64,000 nt of DNA. Origin: Aestuariivivens sediminicola (lineage in GTDB: Bacteria; Bacteroidota; Bacteroidia; Flavobacteriales; Flavobacteriaceae). This document shows positions 31,543-40,586 of the stretch, piece after piece. The stretch lies in assembly GCF_022662015.1 (NCBI RefSeq), contig NZ_JAKMCM010000006.1:124001-188000 (forward strand), given 5' to 3'. The notes beneath the pieces were generated by a model. That model did no database searches and was not told where the DNA came from. It saw only the letters and a list, made by a program, of their open reading frames with translations. The translations under genes and the position numbers were made by a program. Position 1 is the stretch's first letter. The number at the start of each line of letters is the position of its first letter.

Positions 31543-32856
31543 ATGGAGTATTTGCCCAATATTTGTTTTGCAATAGCCCTATTTATAGGTATAGCATACT
31601 TTACCAGAAATGTTAAAAAGCTCATTCGCAACATTAAACTAGGACTTGATGTTGAGGTTGTTGATCAAAAACCTCTGCGATGGAAAAACATGCTCATGGT
31701 CGCTCTTGGTCAGAGTAAAATGGTAAAACGTCCTATTGCCGGTATGCTGCATATTATTGTTTATCTCGGGTTTATAATAATTAACATTGAAATTTTAGAG
31801 ATTGTAATCGATGGGCTTGTCGGGACCCACAGGGTCGGATTAAAAGTGCTGCCTGTTCATGTCTATGGGGTTTTAATCGGGACGTTTGAAATCCTTGCAG
31901 TACTTGTATTTGTGGCTGTAATCGTGTTCTGGTTGAGAAGAAATACAATTAAACTCCAACGATTCTGGAATAGTGAAATGACAAGTTGGCCGAAGAATGA
32001 TGCCAATTACATACTTTATTTTGAAATGGTACTCATGGCCTTGTTTATAGTCATGAATGCAACCGATGTCAATTTTCAAAGCCTGAATTCCGGAAATATT
32101 GTGAGTCAGTTTGTAGCGGATTGGTTTTCCGGCTTACCGGAAAATACGCTTCATGTGATCGAAAGGACGGCCTGGTGGCTGCATATATTGGGAGTTTTGA
32201 TTTTCTTAAACTATTTATATTTTTCGAAGCACCTACATATTTTATTGGCGTTTCCAAATACCTATTATGCGAAGCTAACACCGAATGGGAAATTAAATAA
32301 TCTTGAATCGGTAACCAATGAAGTTAAAATGATGCTGGATCCTAACATCGATCCTTTTGCATCGCCACCGGAGGGAACTTCGCCTGAAGTTCCAGCTAAA
32401 TTTGGTGCTAGCGATGTTCAGGATTTAAGTTGGGTGCAGTTACTGAATGCGTATACATGCACGGAATGTGGGCGGTGTACAAGTGAATGTCCGGCCAATC
32501 AGACCGGTAAAAAACTGTCTCCCAGAAAAATTATGATGGATACCCGAGACCGATTGGAGGAAGTTGGTAAAAACATAGATGCGAACAAGGGCGTGTTCAA
32601 AGAAGATGGTAAGCAGTTGCTAGATAACTATATATCAAGGGAGGAACTGTGGGCTTGTACCACATGTAACGCTTGCGTGGAGGCTTGTCCGGTGAGTATT
32701 GATCCGTTATCCATAATTATGGATATGCGACGCTATTTGGTTATGGAACAGAGTGCTGCCCCTGCAGAGCTCAATAATATGATGACAAATATAGAGAACA
32801 ATGGTGCACCATGGCCCTATAATCAAATGGACAGGTTAAATTGGAAGAACGAATAA
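31543..32856 (+). CDS. membrane (Fe-S) oxidoreductase subunit, ferredoxin-type clusters
   Basis: Inner-membrane redox protein of 437 aa. The N-terminal ~240 residues contain about five membrane helices with His residues suitable for haem or quinone contact (IAGMLHIIVYLGFI, VHVYGVL, TAWWLHILG). The C-terminal part has two [4Fe-4S] ferredoxin motifs, CTECGRCTSECP (near 304) and CTTCNACVEACP (near 371). The layout is that of HdrE/HdrD-like or NarI-type fused subunits that move electrons to or from quinones. The CCG-domain partner follows 8 nt downstream. The electron donor is unknown; an acyl-CoA/ETF or lactate dehydrogenase route is possible. Confidence 0.88.
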   Translation: MEYLPNICFAIALFIGIAYFTRNVKKLIRNIKLGLDVEVVDQKPLRWKNMLMVALGQSKMVKRPIAGMLHIIVYLGFIIINIEILEIVIDGLVGTHRVGLKVLPVHVYGVLIGTFEILAVLVFVAVIVFWLRRNTIKLQRFWNSEMTSWPKNDANYILYFEMVLMALFIVMNATDVNFQSLNSGNIVSQFVADWFSGLPENTLHVIERTAWWLHILGVLIFLNYLYFSKHLHILLAFPNTYYAKLTPNGKLNNLESVTNEVKMMLDPNIDPFASPPEGTSPEVPAKFGASDVQDLSWVQLLNAYTCTECGRCTSECPANQTGKKLSPRKIMMDTRDRLEEVGKNIDANKGVFKEDGKQLLDNYISREELWACTTCNACVEACPVSIDPLSIIMDMRRYLVMEQSAAPAELNNMMTNIENNGAPWPYNQMDRLNWKNE

Positions 32857-32864
32857 AAAAGGAG

Positions 32865-33656
32865 ATGAGTGAAGAACTAAAGGTGCCAACAATGGCTGAA
32901 TATGTGGCTCAAGGGAAACAACCTGAAGTTTTATTTTGGGTTGGATGTGCAGGTAGTTTTGATGACAGAGCAAAAAAAATAACGAAGGCCTTTGTTAAAT
33001 TATTACATAAGGCCAAGGTTGAATTCGCGGTGTTAGGTGCGGAAGAAAGCTGTACCGGCGATCCCGCCAAACGGACGGGTAATGAATTTTTATTCCAGAT
33101 GCAGGCCGTTACCAACATTGAACTATTGAATTCGTATCAGATCAAATCCATTGTAACGGCATGCCCTCATTGTTTTAATACCATAAAAAACGAATATCCC
33201 GATTTGGGTGGTAATTATGAGGTGATGCACCATACCCAGTTTTTAAAGTCCTTATTGGATGAGGGGCGTTTAACGATCGACGGTGGTAAATTTAAGGGTA
33301 AACGGATCACCTTTCATGATCCATGCTATTTAGGACGCGCGAACAAGGTTTATGAAGCCCCCAGGGAACTCATTGAAAAATTGGAGGCTGAACTTGTTGA
33401 AATGAAAAGGTGCAGACAAAATGGATTGTGTTGTGGGGCAGGGGGTGCCCAAATGTTCAAGGAACCTGAAAAAGGAGACAAGGATGTGAATGTGGAACGC
33501 ACTGAAGAGGCCTTAAATACGAATACCGAAATCATAGCTGCCGGTTGTCCCTTTTGTAATACGATGATGACCGATGGGGTTAAGGCCAAAGAGAAGGAAG
33601 GCGAAGTTGAAGTTTTGGATATAGCAGAACTCATTTCGAATGCACAGGATTTATGA
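32865..33656 (+). CDS. CCG-domain (Fe-S)-binding oxidoreductase (HdrB/GlpC-like)
   Basis: Soluble partner of the membrane Fe-S protein, 263 aa from the ATG at 32865. It contains two CCG cysteine-rich domains: WVGCAGSFDD with CPHCFNTIK, then HDPCYLGRANKVYEAP, LCCGAGGAQM and GCPFCNTMM. Such domains bind non-cubane [4Fe-4S] clusters in heterodisulfide reductase and GlpC/LutA. An in-frame TTG at 32841 would overlap the upstream gene; the ATG giving MSEELKVPTMAEYV is more plausible. The two Fe-S genes almost surely form one complex. Confidence 0.9.
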   Translation: MSEELKVPTMAEYVAQGKQPEVLFWVGCAGSFDDRAKKITKAFVKLLHKAKVEFAVLGAEESCTGDPAKRTGNEFLFQMQAVTNIELLNSYQIKSIVTACPHCFNTIKNEYPDLGGNYEVMHHTQFLKSLLDEGRLTIDGGKFKGKRITFHDPCYLGRANKVYEAPRELIEKLEAELVEMKRCRQNGLCCGAGGAQMFKEPEKGDKDVNVERTEEALNTNTEIIAAGCPFCNTMMTDGVKAKEKEGEVEVLDIAELISNAQDL

Positions 33657-33759
33657 TGTCCGTTTAGAATTTAAAAATGTTAAGGAAATTCTATAGTGGA
33701 CGAACAGTTATTAATTTACCCATAGTAAAGTTGTGGGTTTTAAGTTTTAAAAAGAATCG

Positions 33760-34245
33760 ATGTTAGTAGATTTTAGCACATTACCTGAAACGTCTCGCGT
33801 TTGGATTTACCAATCCAATCGGCCATTCACCGATACAGAAATTCAACAAATTGAGCACAAGCTCGATGCATTCATTGAAAACTGGACAGCTCATGGTAGC
33901 GATTTAAACGCGGGTTATGTAATTAAATATAAGAGATTTATAGTTATTGGATTAAATCAAGATCTAAATAAAGCGACGGGTTGTTCAATCGATGCATCAG
34001 TCCATTTCATTCAACATTTAGAACAAGAATATCAGGTTGATTTAATGGACAAAATGAACGTATCATTCAAGCAGGGCGATTATATTACCTATAAACCATT
34101 GACCGATTTTAAGCAAATGGCGAAGGATAAAGCGGTTTCCAAACAGACGATCGTGTTTAATAATTTGGTGAACAATATTGCGGAGTTTAAGGAAAATTGG
34201 GAAGTACCGGCCAGTGACAGCTGGCATAGTCGGTTTTTAAGATAG
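33760..34245 (+). CDS. conserved Bacteroidota protein of unknown function (often mislabelled ABC ATPase)
   Basis: Soluble protein of 161 aa with no signal peptide or membrane segment. Residues near the middle (AGYVIKYKRFIVIGLNQDL, GCSIDASVHFIQHLEQ) look like an alpha/beta fold; the C-terminus is WEVPASDSWHSRFL. As I recall, relatives are annotated as ABC transporter ATPase, but no Walker A, signature or Walker B motif exists here, so that label is wrong. It is 103 nt downstream of the Fe-S pair in the same direction and might share the transcript. Confidence 0.8.
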   Translation: MLVDFSTLPETSRVWIYQSNRPFTDTEIQQIEHKLDAFIENWTAHGSDLNAGYVIKYKRFIVIGLNQDLNKATGCSIDASVHFIQHLEQEYQVDLMDKMNVSFKQGDYITYKPLTDFKQMAKDKAVSKQTIVFNNLVNNIAEFKENWEVPASDSWHSRFLR

Positions 34246-34352
34246 TTTACGGTCGCGATGTTATGATTTTGGCCATAACTAGTTGAAAAAAAACTTTCAT
34301 AATTTAAACAGATTACTCATTTTTACGGCTTATAAAAATTATATAGGGTTTT

Positions 34353-35576
34353 ATGGCTAACGAGATTTTTTTATTAAATATTTCTGGACAGGATAAACCT
34401 GGTTTAACATCGGGTTTAATGGGGGTATTAGCGTCATATGATGCAAAAATCTTAGATATCGGTCAGGCCAATATACACGAAACCCTGTCCTTGGGTATTT
34501 TGTTCAAAATTGAATCCGGTAAAAAATCGGCAGCCGTATTAAAGGATCTCTTATTTAAGGCCTATGAACTGGGCATAACAGCAAAGTTTACACCGATCTC
34601 ACTTGAGGATTATGAGCATTGGGTAAGCCTACAGGGTAAAAACCGCTACATTGTGACCATTCTGGGTGAAAAACTGGCGGCTGAGCAGATAACGGAAGTT
34701 ACCAAGGTTATTTCAGAAAAGAATCTAAATATCGATTCCATAAAACGACTAACAGGTCGCTTATCCCTGGTGAAGGAGGAGGAGTATCCGAGGGCTTCAA
34801 TTCAGTTGTCCATTCGAGGGCAAATAGAGGATAAAACGGAATTTACAGAGAAGTTCATGCAGATTTCCCATGAACTGGATGTGGATATTGCTTTTCAGGA
34901 AGACAATATTTTCAGAAGAAACAGGCGTTTGGTATGTTTTGATATGGATTCCACATTAATTCAAACCGAAGTCATAGATGAGTTGGCAGAATTGGCCGGA
35001 GTGGGAGAGGAAGTGAAGGCGATTACTGAAGCGGCCATGCAAGGCGAAATCGATTTTAATGAAAGTTTCAAAAGGCGAATGAAACTTTTAAAGGGTCTGA
35101 GCGAAGAGGTACTTCATAATGTGGCGGTAAATCTTCCTATTACCAAAGGCGCCAGACGACTCATTGACACCTTAAAATCCTATGGCTTTAAAACAGCTAT
35201 TTTATCGGGTGGATTTACTTATTTCGGTCATTATTTGCAAAAGGAATTTGGAATAGATTATGTCTATGCCAATGAGCTGGAAATAAAAGACGGTGTATTA
35301 ACGGGAAATTATATAGGTGCCATTGTAAATGGTGAAAAAAAGGCTGAATTCCTCAAGGAAATAGCTAAAAAGGAAGGTATCGATATCAGTCAGACCATAG
35401 CTGTTGGCGATGGTGCCAACGATTTACCAATGTTGAACCTTGCCGGTTTAGGCATTGCTTTTCATGCCAAACCCAAAGTGAAAAATAATGCTCAAAGTTC
35501 CATATCCAGTATTGGTTTAGACGGCGTGCTGTACTTACTGGGGTATCATGACAGACATATTGATCTCATAGACTAG
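34353..35576 (+). CDS. serB: phosphoserine phosphatase with N-terminal ACT domains
   Basis: HAD-family enzyme that dephosphorylates O-phosphoserine in the last step of serine synthesis. The 407-aa protein has two ACT-like regulatory modules (about 1-180: IFLLNISGQDKPGLTSGLMG, RYIVTILGEK) and the HAD domain with nucleophile motif CFDMDSTLIQTEVIDELAE near residue 197, ILSGGFTYFG, and VGDGANDLPML. Architecture matches two-ACT SerB of Bacteroidota and Actinobacteria. It is not linked to serA or serC in the window. Confidence 0.96.
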   Translation: MANEIFLLNISGQDKPGLTSGLMGVLASYDAKILDIGQANIHETLSLGILFKIESGKKSAAVLKDLLFKAYELGITAKFTPISLEDYEHWVSLQGKNRYIVTILGEKLAAEQITEVTKVISEKNLNIDSIKRLTGRLSLVKEEEYPRASIQLSIRGQIEDKTEFTEKFMQISHELDVDIAFQEDNIFRRNRRLVCFDMDSTLIQTEVIDELAELAGVGEEVKAITEAAMQGEIDFNESFKRRMKLLKGLSEEVLHNVAVNLPITKGARRLIDTLKSYGFKTAILSGGFTYFGHYLQKEFGIDYVYANELEIKDGVLTGNYIGAIVNGEKKAEFLKEIAKKEGIDISQTIAVGDGANDLPMLNLAGLGIAFHAKPKVKNNAQSSISSIGLDGVLYLLGYHDRHIDLID

Positions 35577-35699
35577 TCTGTTTTTTTAATATCTTTCTTT
35601 ATAAATCTATCATAAAGTCTTTTTTACTTCATTCTAAATGTATTAATTTGTCCCAGTTGTTACTCCGATTTCTGGTAATGATTAATTAATGTCCTTTGT

Positions 35700-38657
35700 A
35701 TGCGCCATATCTATTTTATTGTTCTTTATTTATCTGTTTATATATCCGCTTTTGCCCAAACACATAGTGATCCTCTAGCAAGCGAAGATTTTGAGGCGCA
35801 ACAGAAGTGGGTCGATAGTGTTTACAATGCATTGACGCTCAGAGAAAAGATCGGTCAGCTCTATATGATCATGGTATTTTCCAATCAGGATGAGAAAACA
35901 AGACAGGCCAATATCGATTTGGTTCGGGACTATCAATTGGGGGGTGTCATTTATTCATTGGGAGGACCTCTGAGGCAGGCCAGGCTCAATAATGAATTTC
36001 AAGCCATTTCTAAAGTACCGTTATTAATTGGTATGGATGCAGAATGGGGTCTGGGCATGCGTTTGGATTCCACCTATGCCTTTCCATGGAATATGACCTT
36101 AGGTGCTATTAAGGATAATAAACTTATAGAACGCACCGGCCAGTACATTGGCGAACACTGCAAACGTTTAGGTGTGCATTTTAACTTTGCACCCGTAGTG
36201 GACATCAATACCAACCCAAATAACCCCATCATTGGTAATCGTTCTTTTGGAGAAAGCAGAGATAATGTAACCGAAAAGGCCTTAGCTTTTATGAAGGGCA
36301 TGCAGGATGCCGGTGTTTTAGCCAATGCAAAGCATTTCCCCGGGCATGGCGACACCGACCAGGACTCGCATAAAACCTTGCCATCGATTAGTTTCGATGA
36401 AAAACGAATTGATTCCATTGAACTATATCCCTACAGAAAGCTCATTAAAGAGGGCTTGTCGAGTGTTATGGTGGCCCATTTGAATGTGCCCAGCCTGGAG
36501 TCGCGTTTGGGGTACCCGTCCTCTTTATCCAAAACGATAATAACGGATATTTTAAAGGAGCGTCTTGGTTTTAAGGGTATTATTTTCACGGACGCCCTAA
36601 ATATGAGAGGTGTTGCCGATCTGGCCGTACCCAATGTCGATGGAAGTACATCCCATAAATTTACAACCAGCGGTGCAATAGACCTGGAAGCCTTTAAGGC
36701 CGGTAATGATGTGCTGCTTATTTCAGAAGATGTGCCAGCAGGGATCGCAAGAATTGAAGCAGCCTTTAATGATGGTGACATATCCGAGGAACGTCTTGCG
36801 CATTCGGTCAAAAAAGTGCTTCGAGCAAAATACAAGGTGGGACTGAACAACTATGAGCCCGTCGGACTGTATAATCTGGCGGAAGACCTGAACAGACTCA
36901 AGGATGATGTGCTCTATGAAGAACTCATGGAAAATGCCCTGACCATTGTAAAGAACGCGAACAATATATTGCCCTTTCGAAACTTGGAAACCAAATCATT
37001 CGCCTATGTCGAATTGGGTGATGACTCGGGTAACACCTTTTATGAGGCGCTCAAAAAATACACTAAAATTCATAAAATCGAATCGGATGATTTTCAGGAT
37101 TTGACCAATAAGTTAAACGCCTATAACACGGTCATAGTTGGCTTTCACCGATCTAACGACAATCCGTGGAAGCCTTATAAATTTAATGAAAGCCAATTGA
37201 ACTGGATCAGTGAGATATCGAAAACCCATCAGGTGATTTTAGATGTTTTCGTAAAGCCATATGCCTTAATCGATTTAAAGGATATATCGGATATAGAGGG
37301 CATTGTTGTAAGTTATCAGAACAGCAGGATTGCTCAGGAAAAATCGGCACAGTTACTCTTCGGCGCCATTCCCTCGAAAGGGGTGATGCCGGTTTCTGCA
37401 GGAACGCATTTTAAGGTGGGTGATGGCATTTTTCTTAATGCGATAAAACGGTTAAGCTATGGATTGCCGGAACATGTAGGGATGAATTCTGAGCGGTTGA
37501 ATAGAATAGATTCAGTTGCCCGGTTGGCGATTCGAGAAAAAATGACCCCCGGTATTCAACTTCTGGTGGCTCGAAAGGGCAAAGTAATCTATAATAAAAA
37601 TTTTGGGAAGCACACCTATAAAGGAAAGAAGGAAGTACAGTCTGATGATATTTATGATGTTGCATCGTTGACCAAAATTTTGGCCACTCTGCCATTGCTG
37701 ATGGAGTTAGTGGAACAGGGTATAGTGAGTTTGGACACTAAACTTCCGGAGATTCTTCCCGAGTACGAGGACTCCAATAAGGCGCATATCACCTTAAAAA
37801 GTATGTTGTCGCATTACGCGAGATTACGCCCATGGGAACCGTTTTACTACAAGACGCTGGATTCCATTACCCTTAAACCGAGTCCGAAATATTACAGTTC
37901 TGAAAAAAGCAAGGCATTTAATATTGAAGTCGCCAAGAATCTTTATCTCAGGACAGATTACGAAGATTCCATTCAGGAAATCATCAAAGAGTCGGAGCTA
38001 TTGCAGCGACGACGTTACCGATATAGCGATTTCCCCTATTATATGCTAAAGAAATTTATTGAGTATCATTACGACAGAAGATTGGACGAGCTGGTGCAAA
38101 ATCATTTTTACGAATCCCTCGGCGCAAATCATACGATGTATAATCCCTATGATAAGGTAAGCGATAAGAAAATTGTACCTACTGAGGACGATGATTATTT
38201 TAGGTATCAGGAAATACATGGTTATGTGCATGATATGGGAGCAGCCATGCAGAATGGAATTGGAGGTCACGCCGGTATCTTCAGTAATGCCAACGATGTG
38301 GCTAAGATTATGCAACTGTATTTACAACGCGGTTTCTATGGGGGAAAGCGTTATTTAAAACCGGAAACCATCGATATGTTCAACACCTGTTATTATTGCG
38401 ATCATGATAACAGAAGAGGTGTAGGATTCGACAAACCACAGCTGGGTGAAGAAGGCCCTACCTGTGGTTGTATATCTATGACCAGTTTTGGTCACTCGGG
38501 ATTTACGGGCACCTATGCATGGGCTGATCCCGAAGAAGAAATCGTGTATGTGTTTTTGGCCAATAGAACCTATCCTAAAGCTGAAAACAATGTGCTATTA
38601 AAGAAAAATATAAGAACCTCAATTCAACGTTTGATTTATGAAGCAATCGACAATTAA
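35700..38657 (+). CDS. GH3 (NagZ-like) glycosidase fused to a serine beta-lactamase-like domain
   Basis: Exported 985-aa two-domain enzyme. After a signal peptide (to about residue 20, YISAFAQ), a GH3 domain spans about 30-400. It carries the NagZ His/Asp signature KHFPGHGDTDQDSHKTLP and the nucleophile-bearing IFTDALNMRGVAD, suggesting beta-N-acetylglucosaminidase on muropeptides. A linker with a GH3 C-terminal-like region follows. A class C beta-lactamase/serine hydrolase domain then covers about 590-985, with SLTK (near 656), YSD (near 773) and HSGFTGT (near 930). The fusion is known in Bacteroidota and would couple glycan and peptide/ester cleavage of peptidoglycan. bshA follows after a tandem repeat. 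Confidence 0.93.
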   Translation: MRHIYFIVLYLSVYISAFAQTHSDPLASEDFEAQQKWVDSVYNALTLREKIGQLYMIMVFSNQDEKTRQANIDLVRDYQLGGVIYSLGGPLRQARLNNEFQAISKVPLLIGMDAEWGLGMRLDSTYAFPWNMTLGAIKDNKLIERTGQYIGEHCKRLGVHFNFAPVVDINTNPNNPIIGNRSFGESRDNVTEKALAFMKGMQDAGVLANAKHFPGHGDTDQDSHKTLPSISFDEKRIDSIELYPYRKLIKEGLSSVMVAHLNVPSLESRLGYPSSLSKTIITDILKERLGFKGIIFTDALNMRGVADLAVPNVDGSTSHKFTTSGAIDLEAFKAGNDVLLISEDVPAGIARIEAAFNDGDISEERLAHSVKKVLRAKYKVGLNNYEPVGLYNLAEDLNRLKDDVLYEELMENALTIVKNANNILPFRNLETKSFAYVELGDDSGNTFYEALKKYTKIHKIESDDFQDLTNKLNAYNTVIVGFHRSNDNPWKPYKFNESQLNWISEISKTHQVILDVFVKPYALIDLKDISDIEGIVVSYQNSRIAQEKSAQLLFGAIPSKGVMPVSAGTHFKVGDGIFLNAIKRLSYGLPEHVGMNSERLNRIDSVARLAIREKMTPGIQLLVARKGKVIYNKNFGKHTYKGKKEVQSDDIYDVASLTKILATLPLLMELVEQGIVSLDTKLPEILPEYEDSNKAHITLKSMLSHYARLRPWEPFYYKTLDSITLKPSPKYYSSEKSKAFNIEVAKNLYLRTDYEDSIQEIIKESELLQRRRYRYSDFPYYMLKKFIEYHYDRRLDELVQNHFYESLGANHTMYNPYDKVSDKKIVPTEDDDYFRYQEIHGYVHDMGAAMQNGIGGHAGIFSNANDVAKIMQLYLQRGFYGGKRYLKPETIDMFNTCYYCDHDNRRGVGFDKPQLGEEGPTCGCISMTSFGHSGFTGTYAWADPEEEIVYVFLANRTYPKAENNVLLKKNIRTSIQRLIYEAIDN

Positions 38658-38658
38658 T

Positions 38659-38743
38659 CGTACTTTTAACTTTAATTTACTTATAACTTTAACGTACTTT
38701 AAACTCTAACGTACTTTAAACTTAAACGTACTTATAACTTTAA
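38659..38743. repeat. tandem repeat of a ~17-bp AT-rich unit before bshA
   Basis: About five imperfect copies of a 16-18-nt unit of the form ACGTACTTTAAACTTTA fill the whole space between the GH3 stop (38657) and the bshA ATG (38745). The last three copies are the most regular (17-nt period). The repeat runs up to the start codon, so it forms the bshA leader. Copy number could vary by slippage. Confidence 0.85.
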
Positions 38744-38744
38744 A

Positions 38745-39881
38745 ATGAAAATAGGAATCGTTTGTTATCCGACCTTTGGAGGAAGTGGCGTAGTGGCCAC
38801 CGAGCTGGGTTTAGAATTGTCCAAACGGGGACATGAAATTCATTTCATTACGTACAACCAACCTGTTAGGTTGGAATTACTGAGCAACAATGTACATTAT
38901 CATGAAGTCACGGTACCGGAATATCCTTTATTTCATTATCAGCCCTATGAGCTTGCTTTGTCCAGTAAGTTAGTGGATATGGTGAAGCTGCACAAGATCG
39001 ACATATTGCATGTGCATTATGCAATACCTCATGCTTATGCCGCTTATATGGCCAAAAAAATGCTTCAGGAAGAGGGGATTTATGTGCCGATCGTCACCAC
39101 CTTACATGGTACCGACATTACCCTCGTTGGGAGTCATCCGTTTTATAAGCCTGCGGTGACCTTCAGTATAAATAAATCTGATGCTGTAACGGCGGTATCT
39201 CATAGCCTCAGAGAAGACACATTGCGTCTTTTCGATATTAAAAACGAAATTCATGTGGTACCGAATTTCATTGATCTGGATAAGCATGATTACAAGTTTA
39301 CGGATTGTCATCGTACCATGATGGCCAGCAATAAAGAAAAAATTATTACCCATATCAGTAATTTACGACCTGTAAAGCGTGTCCAGGATGTTATAGAGGT
39401 GTTTTATAACATTCAAAAGGAAATGCCGGCAAAATTAATGTTAATTGGAGAGGGGCCCGAGAGGGAAAGGATTGAATACCAGTGTCAGGAACTAGGCATT
39501 CTTGATAAGGTTATTTTCTTTGGACGGAGCAATGAGATCAATAAAATACTTTATTTCAGTGATTTGTTTTTGCTCACCTCGGAAACAGAGAGCTTTGGTT
39601 TAGCTGCCCTTGAGGCTATGGCCTCCAGTGTGCCGATTATTTCAAGTAATACGGGTGGTATACCCGAGGTTAATGTCGATGGTGTTTCCGGGTATTTGTG
39701 CAATGTCGGTGATATAGACGATATGACTGAGAAGGCCCTATACATTTTAGGCGATGACAAAAGGCTAAAAACATTTAAGGAAAATGCCAGAAAAGAATCC
39801 CTGAAATTTGACCTGCATACCATAGTGCCGCAATACGAAGCCATTTATGAGGATACTTTAACCAAATGTCTGGTATTATAG
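38745..39881 (+). CDS. bshA: N-acetyl-alpha-D-glucosaminyl L-malate synthase
   Basis: GT4 glycosyltransferase that joins GlcNAc (from UDP-GlcNAc) to L-malate, the first step of bacillithiol synthesis. The 378-aa protein has the BshA N-terminus MKIGIVCYPTFGGSGVVATE, HVHYAIPHAYAAYMAKKML, TTLHGTDITLVG, and the C-terminal nucleotide-sugar site (TETESFGLAALEAMAS). Length and motifs are normal for BshA. bshB and bshC are not in the window. Its presence implies that bacillithiol is the low-molecular-weight thiol here. Confidence 0.95.
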   Translation: MKIGIVCYPTFGGSGVVATELGLELSKRGHEIHFITYNQPVRLELLSNNVHYHEVTVPEYPLFHYQPYELALSSKLVDMVKLHKIDILHVHYAIPHAYAAYMAKKMLQEEGIYVPIVTTLHGTDITLVGSHPFYKPAVTFSINKSDAVTAVSHSLREDTLRLFDIKNEIHVVPNFIDLDKHDYKFTDCHRTMMASNKEKIITHISNLRPVKRVQDVIEVFYNIQKEMPAKLMLIGEGPERERIEYQCQELGILDKVIFFGRSNEINKILYFSDLFLLTSETESFGLAALEAMASSVPIISSNTGGIPEVNVDGVSGYLCNVGDIDDMTEKALYILGDDKRLKTFKENARKESLKFDLHTIVPQYEAIYEDTLTKCLVL

Positions 39882-39900
39882 TACTGAGAGGTGATAGTAA

Positions 39901-39937
39901 AAAAAAACATCCCGCCACAGGCGGGATGTTTTTTTTA
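39901..39937. terminator. bidirectional terminator between bshA and the 39958 gene
   Basis: GC-rich stem CATCCCGCC (39908-39916) / GGCGGGATG (39920-39928) with a 3-nt loop, an A-run of seven before and a T-run of eight after. It lies between two convergent genes and should stop both. Confidence 0.9.
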
Positions 39938-39957
39938 TATGGGAAAGGTATTGGGTT

Positions 39958-40437
39958 TTAAAATTGATAGCGAATACCCAATGCAATATCGAAATCCAAA
40001 TCGTCATTAAAATCCCCAAAACCAATCTCAGGCCTGAAATCCAGGGATATTAGCAATGGAATATCAAAGTTATATTCAATTCCAATGTCGCCGGCAGCAA
40101 AGAAAAACGTTTCGCTATCACTCACTGTACCGTTATCATAATCGAATGAACCTAAGCCACCACCGGCACCGACATACCAGTTAAACATGTCATCAAGAGG
40201 AAACACCCATTGGTACAATCCGGCTAATTTAAAGCCATCATAGTTATTTCCATCACGCCATCCCAGATCAAATTCCAAACGGTTGTTATCGGCTAAAGCA
40301 CGTTGATAGGAAATTTCGGCACCGAAGCCATCACTGTCACCGAGTCTTAACCCCAGCGCATTATCGGCTATGGCCTGAGCATTTGATGTTAATGTAAATC
40401 CAATGAGAGCAATTGCTAATAAAAATACTTTTTTCAT
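39958..40437 (-). CDS. small outer-membrane beta-barrel protein
   Basis: Protein of 159 aa with a signal peptide (MKKVFLLAIALIGFTLTSNAQ) and amphipathic beta strands typical of an 8-stranded barrel (LRLGDSDGFGAEISYQRAL, NRLEFDLGWRDG, WYVGAGGGLGSFDY, IGIEYNFDIPLLISLDFRPE). It ends in Phe (ALGIRYQF), the usual BAM recognition end. Similar to OmpW/OmpA-barrel-like proteins of flavobacteria; function unknown. It is monocistronic and convergent with bshA. Confidence 0.85.
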   Translation of the reverse strand: MKKVFLLAIALIGFTLTSNAQAIADNALGLRLGDSDGFGAEISYQRALADNNRLEFDLGWRDGNNYDGFKLAGLYQWVFPLDDMFNWYVGAGGGLGSFDYDNGTVSDSETFFFAAGDIGIEYNFDIPLLISLDFRPEIGFGDFNDDLDFDIALGIRYQF

Positions 40438-40586
40438 AAATTTTAAAGTTTTTTGTTTTGTTGTTAATATACGGTCAATGGTTAAAAACAGATCATTTTC
40501 AACATTGCCTTATATTTACAAAAATAGCGCCAAAAATGTAATTATCTTTATCGGCAAATTAAATTTATAAACTAAGTTATTCAATA

